Assembly: GCF_008000995.1 (NCBI RefSeq)
Contig: NZ_CP042828.1
Coordinates: forward strand, 2,904,882 to 2,968,881
Direction of reading: 5' to 3'
DNA: 64,000 nt
From: Ruania zhangjianzhongii
Lineage (GTDB): Bacteria > Actinomycetota > Actinomycetes > Actinomycetales > Beutenbergiaceae
Below, piece by piece: positions 18,274-26,937 of this stretch. The notes below the pieces were generated by a model. The model saw only the letters and a program-made list of their open reading frames with translations. It was not told the origin of the DNA and made no database searches. Numbering within the stretch: position 1 is the first letter of the stretch; every line of letters starts with the position of its first letter. The position numbers and the translations under genes were made by a program.

Positions 18274-20401
18274 GTGAACGCACCTGACCCCAAGGCCGAC
18301 GCCGTCGGTTGGACCGCACTCGATGTCAAGGCCGTCAACACCATTCGCACCCTCGCCGCGGACGCGGTGGAGAACACCGGTAACGGCCACCCCGGCGCGG
18401 CGATCTCGCTCGCACCGGCCGCCTACCTGCTCTACCAGCAGGTGATGCGGCACGACCCGAAGGATGCCGACTGGCTCGGCCGGGACCGGTTCGTCCTCTC
18501 CGCCGGGCACTCCTCCCTGACCCAGTACATCCAGCTCTACCTGTCCGGCTACGGCCTCGAGCTCAGTGACCTGCAGGCGTTGCGGCAGTGGGGCTCGCTC
18601 ACCCCGGGGCACCCCGAGGTGGGGCACACCACGGGGGGTGGAGACCACCACCGGTCCGCTCGGCCAGGGCCTGGCCACCGCCGTCGGGATGGCCTTCGCC
18701 CAGCGCCGGGTACGCGGTCTGCTCGACCCGGACGCGGCAGCCGGCACGACGTCTCCGTTTGACCACCACGTGTACGTGATCGCCTCCGACGGGGACCTGC
18801 AGGAGGGCATCTCCTCCGAGGCGTCCTCGCTCGCCGGCACCCAGGAGCTGGGCAACCTGGTGGTGATCTGGGACGACAACGAGATCTCCATCGAGGGCGA
18901 CACCGATGTGGCGTTCACCGAGGACGTTGTCGCCCGGTACGCGGCCTACGGCTGGCACACGCAGAGTGTGGACTGGACCGCCGGCGGTGAGTACCGCGAG
19001 GACGTGGACGCCCTCGCTGCGGCGATCGAGGCGGCCAAGAAGGCCACCGACAAGCCGTCGTTCATCGCCCTGCGCACCATCATCGCCTGGCCGTCGCCCG
19101 GGAAGCAGAACACCGGTGCGGCGCACGGCGCCAAGCTCGGGGCCGAGGAGGTCGCCGGCCTGAAGAAGGCGATCGGGTTCGACCCGGAGGAGAGCTTCGC
19201 GGTGGACCCCGAGGTGCTCGACCGCGCACGCGAGGTGGTCACCCGCGGCAGCGCCGCGCACCGGGAGTGGGACGAGGCCTTCGCCGCCTGGGAGCAGGCG
19301 AACCCGGAGCGGGCGGCTTTGCTCAAGCGCCTGCGCGCCGGCCGGCTGCCCGAAGGCTGGACCGATTCGCTGCCCACCTTCCCCGCCGGTGAGTCTCTCG
19401 CCACCCGTGCCGCTTCCGGGAAGGTGCTGAACGCCGTCGCCGAGGTGCTGCCCGAACTCTGGGGCGGGTCCGCTGACCTGGCCGGCTCGAACAACACCAC
19501 GATGGACGGTGTGCCGTCCTTCCTGCCCGAGGCCCGGTCCACGGACGACTTCTCCGGGAACATCTACGGCCGGACGATGCACTTCGGCATCCGCGAGCAC
19601 GCGATGGGCGCGATCCTCAACGGCATCGCGCTGAACGGGCTCACCCGCCCCTACGGCGGCACCTTCCTCACCTTCAGCGACTACATGCGCGGCGCGGTTC
19701 GCCTCGGCGCGCTGATGAAGGCGCCGTCGATCTTCGTCTGGACGCACGACTCGATCGGGCTCGGCGAGGACGGCCCCACCCACCAGCCGGTGGAGCACCT
19801 GGCTGCGCTGCGCGCCATCCCTGGGCTGGCCGTGGTCCGCCCGGCGGATGCGAACGAGACGGCTGCCGCGTGGCAGACCGTGCTGGAGCGGCGTGACGGG
19901 GCGGCAGGTCTGGTGCTCACCCGGCAGGGTCTGCCCACCGTGCCCCGTGGGGCAGAGGGCTTCGCAGGGGTCGACGGCGTTGCTCGCGGTGCGTACGTGC
20001 TGCTGGAGTCCTCGACCGGCGCTCCGCAGGTGATCCTGATCGCCACCGGGTCCGAGGTGCAGCTCGCCGTCGAGGCCCGGAGCCAGCTCGAGGCTGACGG
20101 TATCGGCACCCGGGTGGTCTCCGCACCGTGCCTGGAGTGGTTCGAGGACCAGGATGCCGACTACCGCGAGTCCGTCCTGCCCGCCGGCGTGCGTGCCCGC
20201 GTGAGCGTGGAAGCCGGTGTGGCGATGCCGTGGTACCGCTACCTCGGTGACGCCGGCCGCGCCGTGTCCCTGGAGCACTACGGTGCCTCCGCCGACTACA
20301 AGAGGCTGTTCGAAGAGTTCGGCATCACCGCCGAGGCCACAGTGGCTGCGGCGAAGGAATCGATCGCGGCCGCGTCGGCCGCCGGCAGCGAAGGGAACTG
20401 A
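18274..20401 (+). pseudogene. tkt: transketolase, interrupted by a one-base insertion (probably a sequence error)
   Basis: Thiamine-diphosphate enzyme moving two-carbon units in the non-oxidative pentose-phosphate pathway. The first part (NAPDPKADAVGWTALD..., ENTGNGHPGAAISLAPAAYLL) and the rest (ETTTGPLGQGLATAVGMAFAQ, SDGDLQEGISSEASSLAG, the GIREHAMGAILNGIALNG and FLTFSDYMRGAVRL motifs) are intact but in different frames. The break is at a run of six Gs (18643-18648) where five would read VGHTTGVETTTG, the expected transketolase sequence. Corrected length is 708 residues, normal for the family. The GTG start has GAAGGA upstream. It leads the operon with tal, zwf, opcA and pgl. An essential-type gene broken only in a homopolymer suggests a base-calling error. 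Confidence 0.9.
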
Positions 20402-20403
20402 TC

Positions 20404-21531
20404 ATGACCAACCCCACCCATGCCCTGCAGCGGATCAGCGACGCCGGGGTCTCCGTCTGGCTGGACGACCTGTCCCGGGAAGCGCTCACTTCCGGTGAGC
20501 TGGCGCAGCTGGTCGCCGAGCGGAACGTCGTCGGGGTGACCACGAACCCGACGATCTTCGCCAAGGCGCTGTCCGAGGGCACCTCCTACGATGCCCAGCT
20601 GGCCCAGCTCGCCGCCGACGGTGCGGATCTGGACCAGGCTGTGCTCACCCTGACCACCGATGACGTGCGGGACGCCTGCGACCTGTTCGCCGACACGTTC
20701 CGCGCCACCGACGGTAAGGACGGCCGGGTGTCCATCGAGGTGGACCCCCGCCTGGCTCGGGACACCGAGGCCACGATCGAGTCGGCGCACAAACTCTGGA
20801 ACACGGTGGACCGGCCGAACCTGTGCGTGAAGATTCCGGCCACCCTCGAAGGCCTGCCGGCGATCACCGCTGCCACCGCGGCGGGGATCAGCGTGAACGT
20901 CACGTTGATCTTCAGCCTGGACCGCTACCGGGCCGTCACCCAGGCCTACGTGGACGGACTGGAGAAGGCACAGCAGGCCGGTATCGACCTGACCACGATC
21001 CGTTCGGTGGCCTCGGTCTTCCTCTCCCGGATCGATGCGAAGGTGGACGACTCACTGGATCAGATCGGTTCCGAGGAGGCGCTCGCGCTGCGCGGGAAGA
21101 CGGCGATCGCCGGTGCACGGCTGTGCTACCAGGTGTTCGAGGAAGTGTTCTCCACGCCACGGTTCGCTGCTCTGGCTGCTGAGGGTGCGCACCGGCAGCG
21201 TCCGCTCTGGGCCTCCACCGGGACGAAGAACCCGGAGTACCCGGACACGATGTACGTGGACGAGCTGGTTGCCGCGGATGTGGTGAACACGATGCCGCAC
21301 AAGACCCTGGACGCCGTGTACGACCACTCGCCGGCCACCGGCGCAGACCAGGTGCAGGGCACCTTCGACGCGTCTCGCGCCGTCCTGGACGACGTGGTGC
21401 GCGTGGGCGTGCCGTACGAGAGGATCCTCGCCGAGCTGGAGACCGGCGGTGTGGACTCCTTCGAGAAGAGCTGGGCCGAGCTGTTGCAGACCGTCACCGA
21501 AGGCCTGCAGGCCGCCACCGAGAAAGGCTGA
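20404..21531 (+). CDS. tal: transaldolase
   Basis: A 375-residue class I aldolase-fold enzyme transferring dihydroxyacetone between sedoheptulose-7-P and glyceraldehyde-3-P. The signature VTTNPTIFAKAL opens the barrel. The Schiff-base lysine is in NLCVKIPATLEGLPAI. SVNVTLIFSLDRYRAV and RPLWASTGTKNPEYPDTMYVDELV follow. It is the long actinobacterial/cyanobacterial type (about 360-375 residues). It begins two bases after tkt, so it is clearly co-transcribed. Confidence 0.95.
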   Translation: MTNPTHALQRISDAGVSVWLDDLSREALTSGELAQLVAERNVVGVTTNPTIFAKALSEGTSYDAQLAQLAADGADLDQAVLTLTTDDVRDACDLFADTFRATDGKDGRVSIEVDPRLARDTEATIESAHKLWNTVDRPNLCVKIPATLEGLPAITAATAAGISVNVTLIFSLDRYRAVTQAYVDGLEKAQQAGIDLTTIRSVASVFLSRIDAKVDDSLDQIGSEEALALRGKTAIAGARLCYQVFEEVFSTPRFAALAAEGAHRQRPLWASTGTKNPEYPDTMYVDELVAADVVNTMPHKTLDAVYDHSPATGADQVQGTFDASRAVLDDVVRVGVPYERILAELETGGVDSFEKSWAELLQTVTEGLQAATEKG

Positions 21532-21540
21532 CCCAGCCGC

Positions 21541-23073
21541 ATGCCGTCCGCTGCACGAGGTAATCCCCTGCGCGACCCGGCGGACCGCCGTCTCCCCCGC
21601 ATCGCCGGCCCCGGTGGCCTGGTGCTGTTCGGGGTGACCGGCGATCTGTCCCGGAAGAAGTTGCTGCCCGCCGTCTACGACCTGGCCAACCGGGGCCTGC
21701 TGCCGCCCGGCTTCGGGCTGACCGGTTTCGGACGTCGCGACTGGGACGACGACGACTTCCGGGACATCGCCCACGAAGCGATCCAGTCCTACTGCCGCAC
21801 CCCGTTCGATGAGCGGGTGTGGGAACAGCTCGCCAAGGGTTTCCGGTTCGTCCAGGGCACGTTCGACGACAAGGAGTCCTTCGCCCGACTGGCCCAGACC
21901 GTGGAGGAGCTGGACAACGAACGCGGCACCGGCGGGAACCACGCGTTCTACCTGTCCATCCCCCCGGCCCAGTTCCCGGTGGTGTGTCAGCAGCTGTCCG
22001 AGTCCGGGCTGTCCACCTCGACGCCGGGCAGCTGGCGTCGGGTGGTGATCGAGAAGCCGTTCGGTGACGACCTCGACTCCGCTCGGGCACTGAACGATGT
22101 GGTGGAGAAGGTGTTTCCACCCGACGCGGTGTTCCGCATCGACCACTACCTCGGCAAGGAGACGGTGCAGAACCTGCTCGCCCTCCGGTTCGCGAACCAG
22201 CTGTTCGAGCCGATCTGGAACGCCCACTACGTGGACCATGTGCAGATCACGATGGCCGAGGACATCGGCATCGGCTCGCGCGCCGGCTACTACGACGGGA
22301 TCGGCGCCGCCCGGGACGTGATCCAGAACCACCTGCTCCAGCTGCTCGCCCTGACCGCGATGGAGGAGCCGGTCTCGTTCGAGGCCGGTGCGCTGCGCAC
22401 GGAGAAGGAGAAGGTCCTCTCCGCGGTGCGGGTGCCCGCCGATATCGGCCGGCACACCGCCCGGGGGCAGTACGCGGGTGGTTGGCAGGGCGGCTCGGAG
22501 GTCCAGGGGTATCTGGACGAGGACGGTGTGCCCCAGGACTCGGTGACCGAGACCTACGCGGCGATCCGGTTGGACGTGGACACCCGCCGCTGGGCGGGGG
22601 TGCCGTTCTACCTCCGGGCCGGTAAGCGGCTCGGCCGCCGGGTCACCGAGATCGCGGTGGTGTTCACCCGTGCCCCGCACCTGCCCTTCGGCCTGAACGA
22701 GACCGAGGAGCTGGGCCAGAACGCCCTGGTGATCCGCGTCCAACCGGACGAGGGCGTCACCATCCGGTTCGGGTCCAAGGTGCCCGGTACCGCGATGGAG
22801 GTCCGGGACGTGACGATGGACTTCGGGTACGGCCATGCCTTCACCGAGTCCTCTCCGGAGGCTTACGAGCGGCTGCTCCTGGATGTGCTGCTCGGCGACC
22901 CGCCACTCTTCCCGCACCAGCCCGAGGTCGAGCTGTCCTGGCAGATCCTGGACCCGATCATCGAGCACTGGTATAGCACCGGGCGACCGGAGCCCTACCG
23001 CGCCGGCACGTGGGGTCCGCCGTCGGCGGACGCCATGCTGGCTCGGGACGGACGAACCTGGAGGCGACCGTGA
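21541..23073 (+). CDS. zwf: glucose-6-phosphate 1-dehydrogenase
   Basis: A 510-residue enzyme of the oxidative pentose-phosphate branch making 6-phosphogluconolactone and NADPH. It has the coenzyme loop FGVTGDLSRKKLLPA, the active-site motif RIDHYLGKETVQNL with its catalytic His-Asp-His-Tyr-Leu-Gly-Lys, and EKPFGDDLDSA. Length and ends are normal. The start lies nine bases after tal and the stop overlaps opcA by four bases. Confidence 0.96.
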   Translation: MPSAARGNPLRDPADRRLPRIAGPGGLVLFGVTGDLSRKKLLPAVYDLANRGLLPPGFGLTGFGRRDWDDDDFRDIAHEAIQSYCRTPFDERVWEQLAKGFRFVQGTFDDKESFARLAQTVEELDNERGTGGNHAFYLSIPPAQFPVVCQQLSESGLSTSTPGSWRRVVIEKPFGDDLDSARALNDVVEKVFPPDAVFRIDHYLGKETVQNLLALRFANQLFEPIWNAHYVDHVQITMAEDIGIGSRAGYYDGIGAARDVIQNHLLQLLALTAMEEPVSFEAGALRTEKEKVLSAVRVPADIGRHTARGQYAGGWQGGSEVQGYLDEDGVPQDSVTETYAAIRLDVDTRRWAGVPFYLRAGKRLGRRVTEIAVVFTRAPHLPFGLNETEELGQNALVIRVQPDEGVTIRFGSKVPGTAMEVRDVTMDFGYGHAFTESSPEAYERLLLDVLLGDPPLFPHQPEVELSWQILDPIIEHWYSTGRPEPYRAGTWGPPSADAMLARDGRTWRRP

Positions 23074-24008
23074 TCATCACACTCGAGGACACCAGCACGG
23101 CCGAGATCGGTGCCCGACTGGTCGACCTGCGCGAAGAGGGCGGGGTGGTGGCGCTCGGCCGGGTGCTCACCCTGGTGATCATCGCCACCGGGGACGAGGC
23201 GGAGACCGCCGTGGAGGCCGCGAACCGGGCCAGCCGCGAACACCCCTGCCGGGTGATCGTGGTGGACCAGGCGAACGGCAGAGCCGACGTCGCCCTCGAT
23301 GCGGAGATCCGGATCGGTGCCGACGCCGGTGCCTCCGATGTGGTGGTGCTGCGTCCGTTCGGCGGAGCGCGGGCCGAGGTCGACACACTGGTGATGCCGC
23401 TGCTGCTGCCCGATGCACCGATCGTGGTGTGGTGGCCCAGCCGCCCGCCGGCGGTGCTCGGCGCCGAGCCGCTGGGTGCGATGGCCCATCGCCGGATCAG
23501 TGACGTGGGCGAGTGCGAGGGTGCGATCGAGCTGCTTGCCGATCTGGGCGCCGGCTACACCGCTGGGGACACCGACCTGTCCTGGGCCCGCACGACGCTG
23601 TGGCGCGGGATCACCGCGGCAGCACTGGACCAGACCACGGCCCGGGTGGACCGGGTGACGGTCTACGGGTCATCGGTACGGCCCTCCACCCATCTGTTCG
23701 CTGCCTGGTTGGCCACGTACTTGGAGGTGCCCACGGTGCTGCAGGGCGATCCGGACGCGACGGCGATCACCGGTGTGGAGCTGCAGCTGGGCAGCGACAC
23801 CATCTCGATGCACCGCCCGGAAGGTTCGAGTGTGGTGACGCTCAACCAGCCGGGCCACCCGGAGCACCAGATCGCGATGCCGAAACGACCCCTGGAGGAC
23901 TGCCTGATGGAGGACCTGCGCCGGCTCGACCCGGACGAGGTGTACCGCCGGACTCTGGTGGACGGCCTGCCGAAGGTTCAGGTCGCGACCGCGGAGGTGG
24001 CCCGATGA
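23070..24008 (+). CDS. opcA: glucose-6-phosphate dehydrogenase assembly protein OpcA
   Basis: A 312-residue OpcA/OxPPCycle protein. In cyanobacteria and actinobacteria it binds and activates or assembles glucose-6-phosphate dehydrogenase, sometimes under redox control. Recognisable stretches are HPCRVIVVDQ, the VMPLLLPDAPIVVWWPSRPP block, DLSWARTTLWRGITAAALDQ and EDCLMEDLRRLDPDEVYRRTL. GTG at 23070 gives a GTGA overlap with zwf and was preferred to an ATG-type start 60 bp inside zwf. It overlaps pgl by four bases. Confidence 0.93.
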   Translation: MIITLEDTSTAEIGARLVDLREEGGVVALGRVLTLVIIATGDEAETAVEAANRASREHPCRVIVVDQANGRADVALDAEIRIGADAGASDVVVLRPFGGARAEVDTLVMPLLLPDAPIVVWWPSRPPAVLGAEPLGAMAHRRISDVGECEGAIELLADLGAGYTAGDTDLSWARTTLWRGITAAALDQTTARVDRVTVYGSSVRPSTHLFAAWLATYLEVPTVLQGDPDATAITGVELQLGSDTISMHRPEGSSVVTLNQPGHPEHQIAMPKRPLEDCLMEDLRRLDPDEVYRRTLVDGLPKVQVATAEVAR

Positions 24009-24754
24009 CCGGGAGCAGCGGCGAACGCGCTGTGGTGGTGCACCCGGACGCCGATACGCTGGCCCGCGCAGCGGCGGCCCGGTTCCTGCTCGCCCTGGCG
24101 GACGCCCAGTCCCTTCGCCACCCGGTACATGTGGCGATCACCGGCGGCACGATCGGCACCCAGGTGCTCGCCGAGATCGGTCACTCCGACCTGCTCGGGG
24201 TGGTGGACTTCTCCGGAGTGCACATCTGGTGGATCGACGAACGGTTCGTTCCGGGCGGGGACCCCGACCGGAACGAGGGGCAGGCCGGTGAGGCGCTGCT
24301 CGCGCGGTTGCCGATCCCGGACGAGAACGTGCACCGGATGCCGTCCTCGGACGAGGCGAAGGATGTGGACGCCGCGGCCCGCGCCTACGCCGAGGAGCTG
24401 GCCGCGTTCGCACCGGAGGGTGCTGTGACGCCCGATCTCGACCTGGTGCTGCTCGGGATGGGGCCGGATGGACACATCGCCTCGCTGTTCCCCGGTCACG
24501 GCACAGTGGCGGTCACCGACCGTACGGTGATCGGAGTGCCGGACTCCCCCAAACCGCCGCCGGAACGCATCTCGCTGACGCTGCCGGTGCTGAACAGTGC
24601 CCGGCAGGTGTGGATCATCGTCTCCGGTGCGGCGAAGGCCGACCAGGTCAGCCGTGCGCTCGAAGGTGCTGAGCCGGACGAGCTGCCGGTGGCGGCGGCT
24701 GCCGGCCGGGACCTGACGCTCTGGCTGGTGGACGCAGAGGCCGCTGGGCAGTAG
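24005..24754 (+). CDS. pgl: 6-phosphogluconolactonase
   Basis: A 249-residue SIS-like/NagB-fold lactonase that hydrolyses 6-phosphogluconolactone, the Zwf product. It shows AITGGTIGTQVL, IWWIDERFVPGGDPDRNEGQA (substrate-binding Asp-Glu-Arg), LVLLGMGPDGHIASLFPGH and RISLTLPVLNSAR, all typical. The ATG overlaps opcA's stop (ATGA). It ends the pentose-phosphate operon. Confidence 0.95.
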   Translation: MTGSSGERAVVVHPDADTLARAAAARFLLALADAQSLRHPVHVAITGGTIGTQVLAEIGHSDLLGVVDFSGVHIWWIDERFVPGGDPDRNEGQAGEALLARLPIPDENVHRMPSSDEAKDVDAAARAYAEELAAFAPEGAVTPDLDLVLLGMGPDGHIASLFPGHGTVAVTDRTVIGVPDSPKPPPERISLTLPVLNSARQVWIIVSGAAKADQVSRALEGAEPDELPVAAAAGRDLTLWLVDAEAAGQ

Positions 24755-24818
24755 CCACCCGGCAGTCTGGTGCCACGGGCGGTCTGGAGTCACCGGTGGC
24801 GCGGGGCTGAAAATCTGC

Positions 24819-24847
24819 TTGTAGTTTCGTCTGGTCTTTGCCAGGCT
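24819..24847 (+). promoter_or_regulatory. candidate promoter of the PH-domain gene pair
   Basis: TTGTAG, a 17-base spacer and CAGGCT, with the ATG eight bases after the -10, so again a leaderless start. The 100-bp gap after pgl otherwise shows nothing. Confidence 0.4.
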
Positions 24848-24855
24848 CGGCACTG

Positions 24856-25365
24856 ATGACTCCGCCCGACGGTCCGTCCACGCTCCGGCTGCGCCCGCCA
24901 CAGCATCGCTATGACCCGCGGGTGGTGGCGTGGTGGCGGTGGACGATCCTCGGCTGGACGGCCGCCGGTGTCCTGGTGCTGGTGGTGCTCGGGATCCTGA
25001 TTGCCCCCGCCCGGTTCTGGCTGTTCCTGCCGGCGGTGCTGATCGCGGTGGGTGGCGGCGTGCTCGGCGTGCTGCTACCGCTATGGTGGTACGCCAAGCA
25101 CCGGTGGGAGGTCACCGACGAGGCGGTCTACACCCGCACCGGCTACTTCTGGCAGACCTGGCGGATCGCCCCGATGTCGAGGATCCAGACCGTGGACAGC
25201 ACCCGAGGTCCACTGCAGCGCGCCCTCGGCCTGGCCACAGTGGTGGTCACCACTGCGTCCTCGGCCGGACCGGTGACGATCGCTGGGATGGAGCACGAAC
25301 AGGCCGCCGAGCTGGCCCACGAGCTCAGCCTGATCACCAACGCCACCCCAGGTGACGCCACGTGA
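24856..25365 (+). CDS. membrane protein with bacterial PH domain (YdbS-like)
   Basis: About 169 residues. Two membrane helices near residues 25-75 (WWRWTILGWTAAGVLVLVVLG and FWLFLPAVLIAVGGGVLGVLL regions) are followed by one bPH2 domain: HRWEVTDEAVYTRTGYFWQTWRIAPMSRIQTVD and then a strand-rich end. This matches Bacillus YdbS-type proteins, which pair with YdbT. The role is unclear; in Bacillus the pair was linked to resistance to a bacteriocin. ATG at 24856 was chosen for the -10 spacing; a TTG 18 bases earlier is also in frame. Its stop overlaps the next gene's GTG. Confidence 0.82.
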   Translation: MTPPDGPSTLRLRPPQHRYDPRVVAWWRWTILGWTAAGVLVLVVLGILIAPARFWLFLPAVLIAVGGGVLGVLLPLWWYAKHRWEVTDEAVYTRTGYFWQTWRIAPMSRIQTVDSTRGPLQRALGLATVVVTTASSAGPVTIAGMEHEQAAELAHELSLITNATPGDAT

Positions 25366-26933
25366 GAGGCGCCCCGCCTGCGGAGCCCGACCCCACGCCG
25401 TCGGCCAGCACCGGGGCCGACAGCCCCACGTGGCTCACCCTGGCCCCCTCCACGGTGGCGGTCACCGCGCTGCTGCTGTTCGCCTTCTGCCTGGGCACGT
25501 CGGTACTGATCGTGGTCCCGGTCTGGCTCGGCGGCGATCACGGGCCACTGGCGCTGGTGCTGTGCCTGGCTGGCACCGTCCTGGTGACCGGTGGCAGTGC
25601 TGTGGCCGATCGACTGCGGTGGCGCACCACCCGCTACCGGCTCACCGGGCAGCGTCTGGAGATGCACAGCGGCATCCTCTTCAAACGCCGGCGTTCGCTG
25701 GCCCGGGGGCGGATTCGCAACGTCGACCTGACCGCCCACCTGCTGCTGCGGATGTTCGGCTTGGTGCGGTTGAGCCTCGGCACCGGGGAGAAGGTGACCG
25801 AGGGGACCGGGCAGTCGATCGTGCTCGACCCCATCCCCCGCGCCGATGGTGAGCGACTGCGCAGCGAACTGCTGCGCCGGGAGCAGGCCGAACCGGCTAC
25901 CGAGGGTCCGGAGCTGCTGGCCCAGTGGTCACCGGCCTGGATCCGGTATGCGCCGGTTTCTGTGTTCACGTTGTTGTTCTCTGTGGGTGCTGCCGGCGGT
26001 ATCTTCCAGGTTGCGGAGTGGGCCGGCGTGCCGGCACTCCCGGTGGAGTGGGCCGGCGAGATCACCGACCGGATCGGGGCCTGGCCGGCACTGCTGGCCG
26101 CCATCGTGGTGTTCGTCGTGGTCGGAGCCGTGGCGATGACGGCACTCTGGGTGGAGTCCTGGTGGGGATACCGGCTGGAGCGCTCCGAGCAGGCGCTGCG
26201 GGTGCACCGCGGTTTGCTCACCTCGCGGTCGGTCAGCTTCGAGGCCTCCCGGATCCGGGGTGTGGAGCTGGTCGAGCCGCTCGGTGTCCGGCTGGCCGGA
26301 GCCGCCCGTCTGGACGTCGTCGCCACCGGCCTGCGCGCCGACGCAGAACAGCAGGACAGCGCGACCCTCGTGCCCGGGGCGCCTCGCGCGGTCCCGCTCC
26401 AGGTGGCCGAGGAGATCACCGGCCGGGCACTACCGGACGAGCTGCGTCCGCACCCGCCGGTGGCCCGGACCCGGCGCCTGGTCCGCGCGGGCGCTCTGAT
26501 CGTCGGGCTCCTGGTGGTGGCCGTGATGCTGGTGGCACTGCTGCGCCCGACGGCGTTCTGGACCTCGGTCATCGTGGCCGCCGTGCTCGGCTCTTCGGTG
26601 CTGGCGGTGGCTGTCGCGGTGGACTCGGCACGGAACCTGGGGCACGAGTTGACCGCCGCCCACCTGCTCGCCCGCCGCGGCAGCATCCGGCGCACCACAG
26701 TGGCGCTCGACCGGCCAGGGATCATCGGTTGGCGGGTGCGGCAGTCCCTCTTCCAGCGCCGCGTGGGAGTGCTCACGGTGACCGCCACGACGGCTGCCGG
26801 ACGTGGGCGTTACTCCGTGGTGGACGTGGCCACGGGCCCGGGGCTGGCCGTCGCCGAGGAGGCGGTACCCGGGCTGCTCACCCCGTTCCTCGAGCGCGAG
26901 GACCTCCCCAGCCACGAGCCGGCCGGAACCTGA
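25362..26933 (+). CDS. large membrane protein with repeated bacterial PH domains (YdbT-like)
   Basis: A 523-residue membrane protein with several helix pairs separated by bPH2 domains. The first PH unit starts WRTTRYRLTGQRLEMHSGI (about 85-165), the second SWWGYRLERSEQALRVHRGLL (about 265-350), and a third at ELTAAHLLARRGSIRRTTVAL (about 430-510). Each has the family pattern of a hydrophobic pair, a Y-R-L strand, a GxL turn and RGRIRNVD/RIRGVE-like basic stretch. It overlaps the preceding single-PH gene by four bases, forming the conserved YdbS-YdbT pair. It converges on the HNH gene with only four bases between. Confidence 0.82.
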   Translation: MRGAPPAEPDPTPSASTGADSPTWLTLAPSTVAVTALLLFAFCLGTSVLIVVPVWLGGDHGPLALVLCLAGTVLVTGGSAVADRLRWRTTRYRLTGQRLEMHSGILFKRRRSLARGRIRNVDLTAHLLLRMFGLVRLSLGTGEKVTEGTGQSIVLDPIPRADGERLRSELLRREQAEPATEGPELLAQWSPAWIRYAPVSVFTLLFSVGAAGGIFQVAEWAGVPALPVEWAGEITDRIGAWPALLAAIVVFVVVGAVAMTALWVESWWGYRLERSEQALRVHRGLLTSRSVSFEASRIRGVELVEPLGVRLAGAARLDVVATGLRADAEQQDSATLVPGAPRAVPLQVAEEITGRALPDELRPHPPVARTRRLVRAGALIVGLLVVAVMLVALLRPTAFWTSVIVAAVLGSSVLAVAVAVDSARNLGHELTAAHLLARRGSIRRTTVALDRPGIIGWRVRQSLFQRRVGVLTVTATTAAGRGRYSVVDVATGPGLAVAEEAVPGLLTPFLEREDLPSHEPAGT

Positions 26934-26937
26934 GCCG

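Noticed and set aside
21052-22968. 638-codon minus-strand frame opposite tal and zwf
   Set aside because: It runs antisense to two clear enzymes and has no recognisable motif; a by-product of third-position GC bias. The same holds for long frames opposite tkt, uvrC and uvrA.
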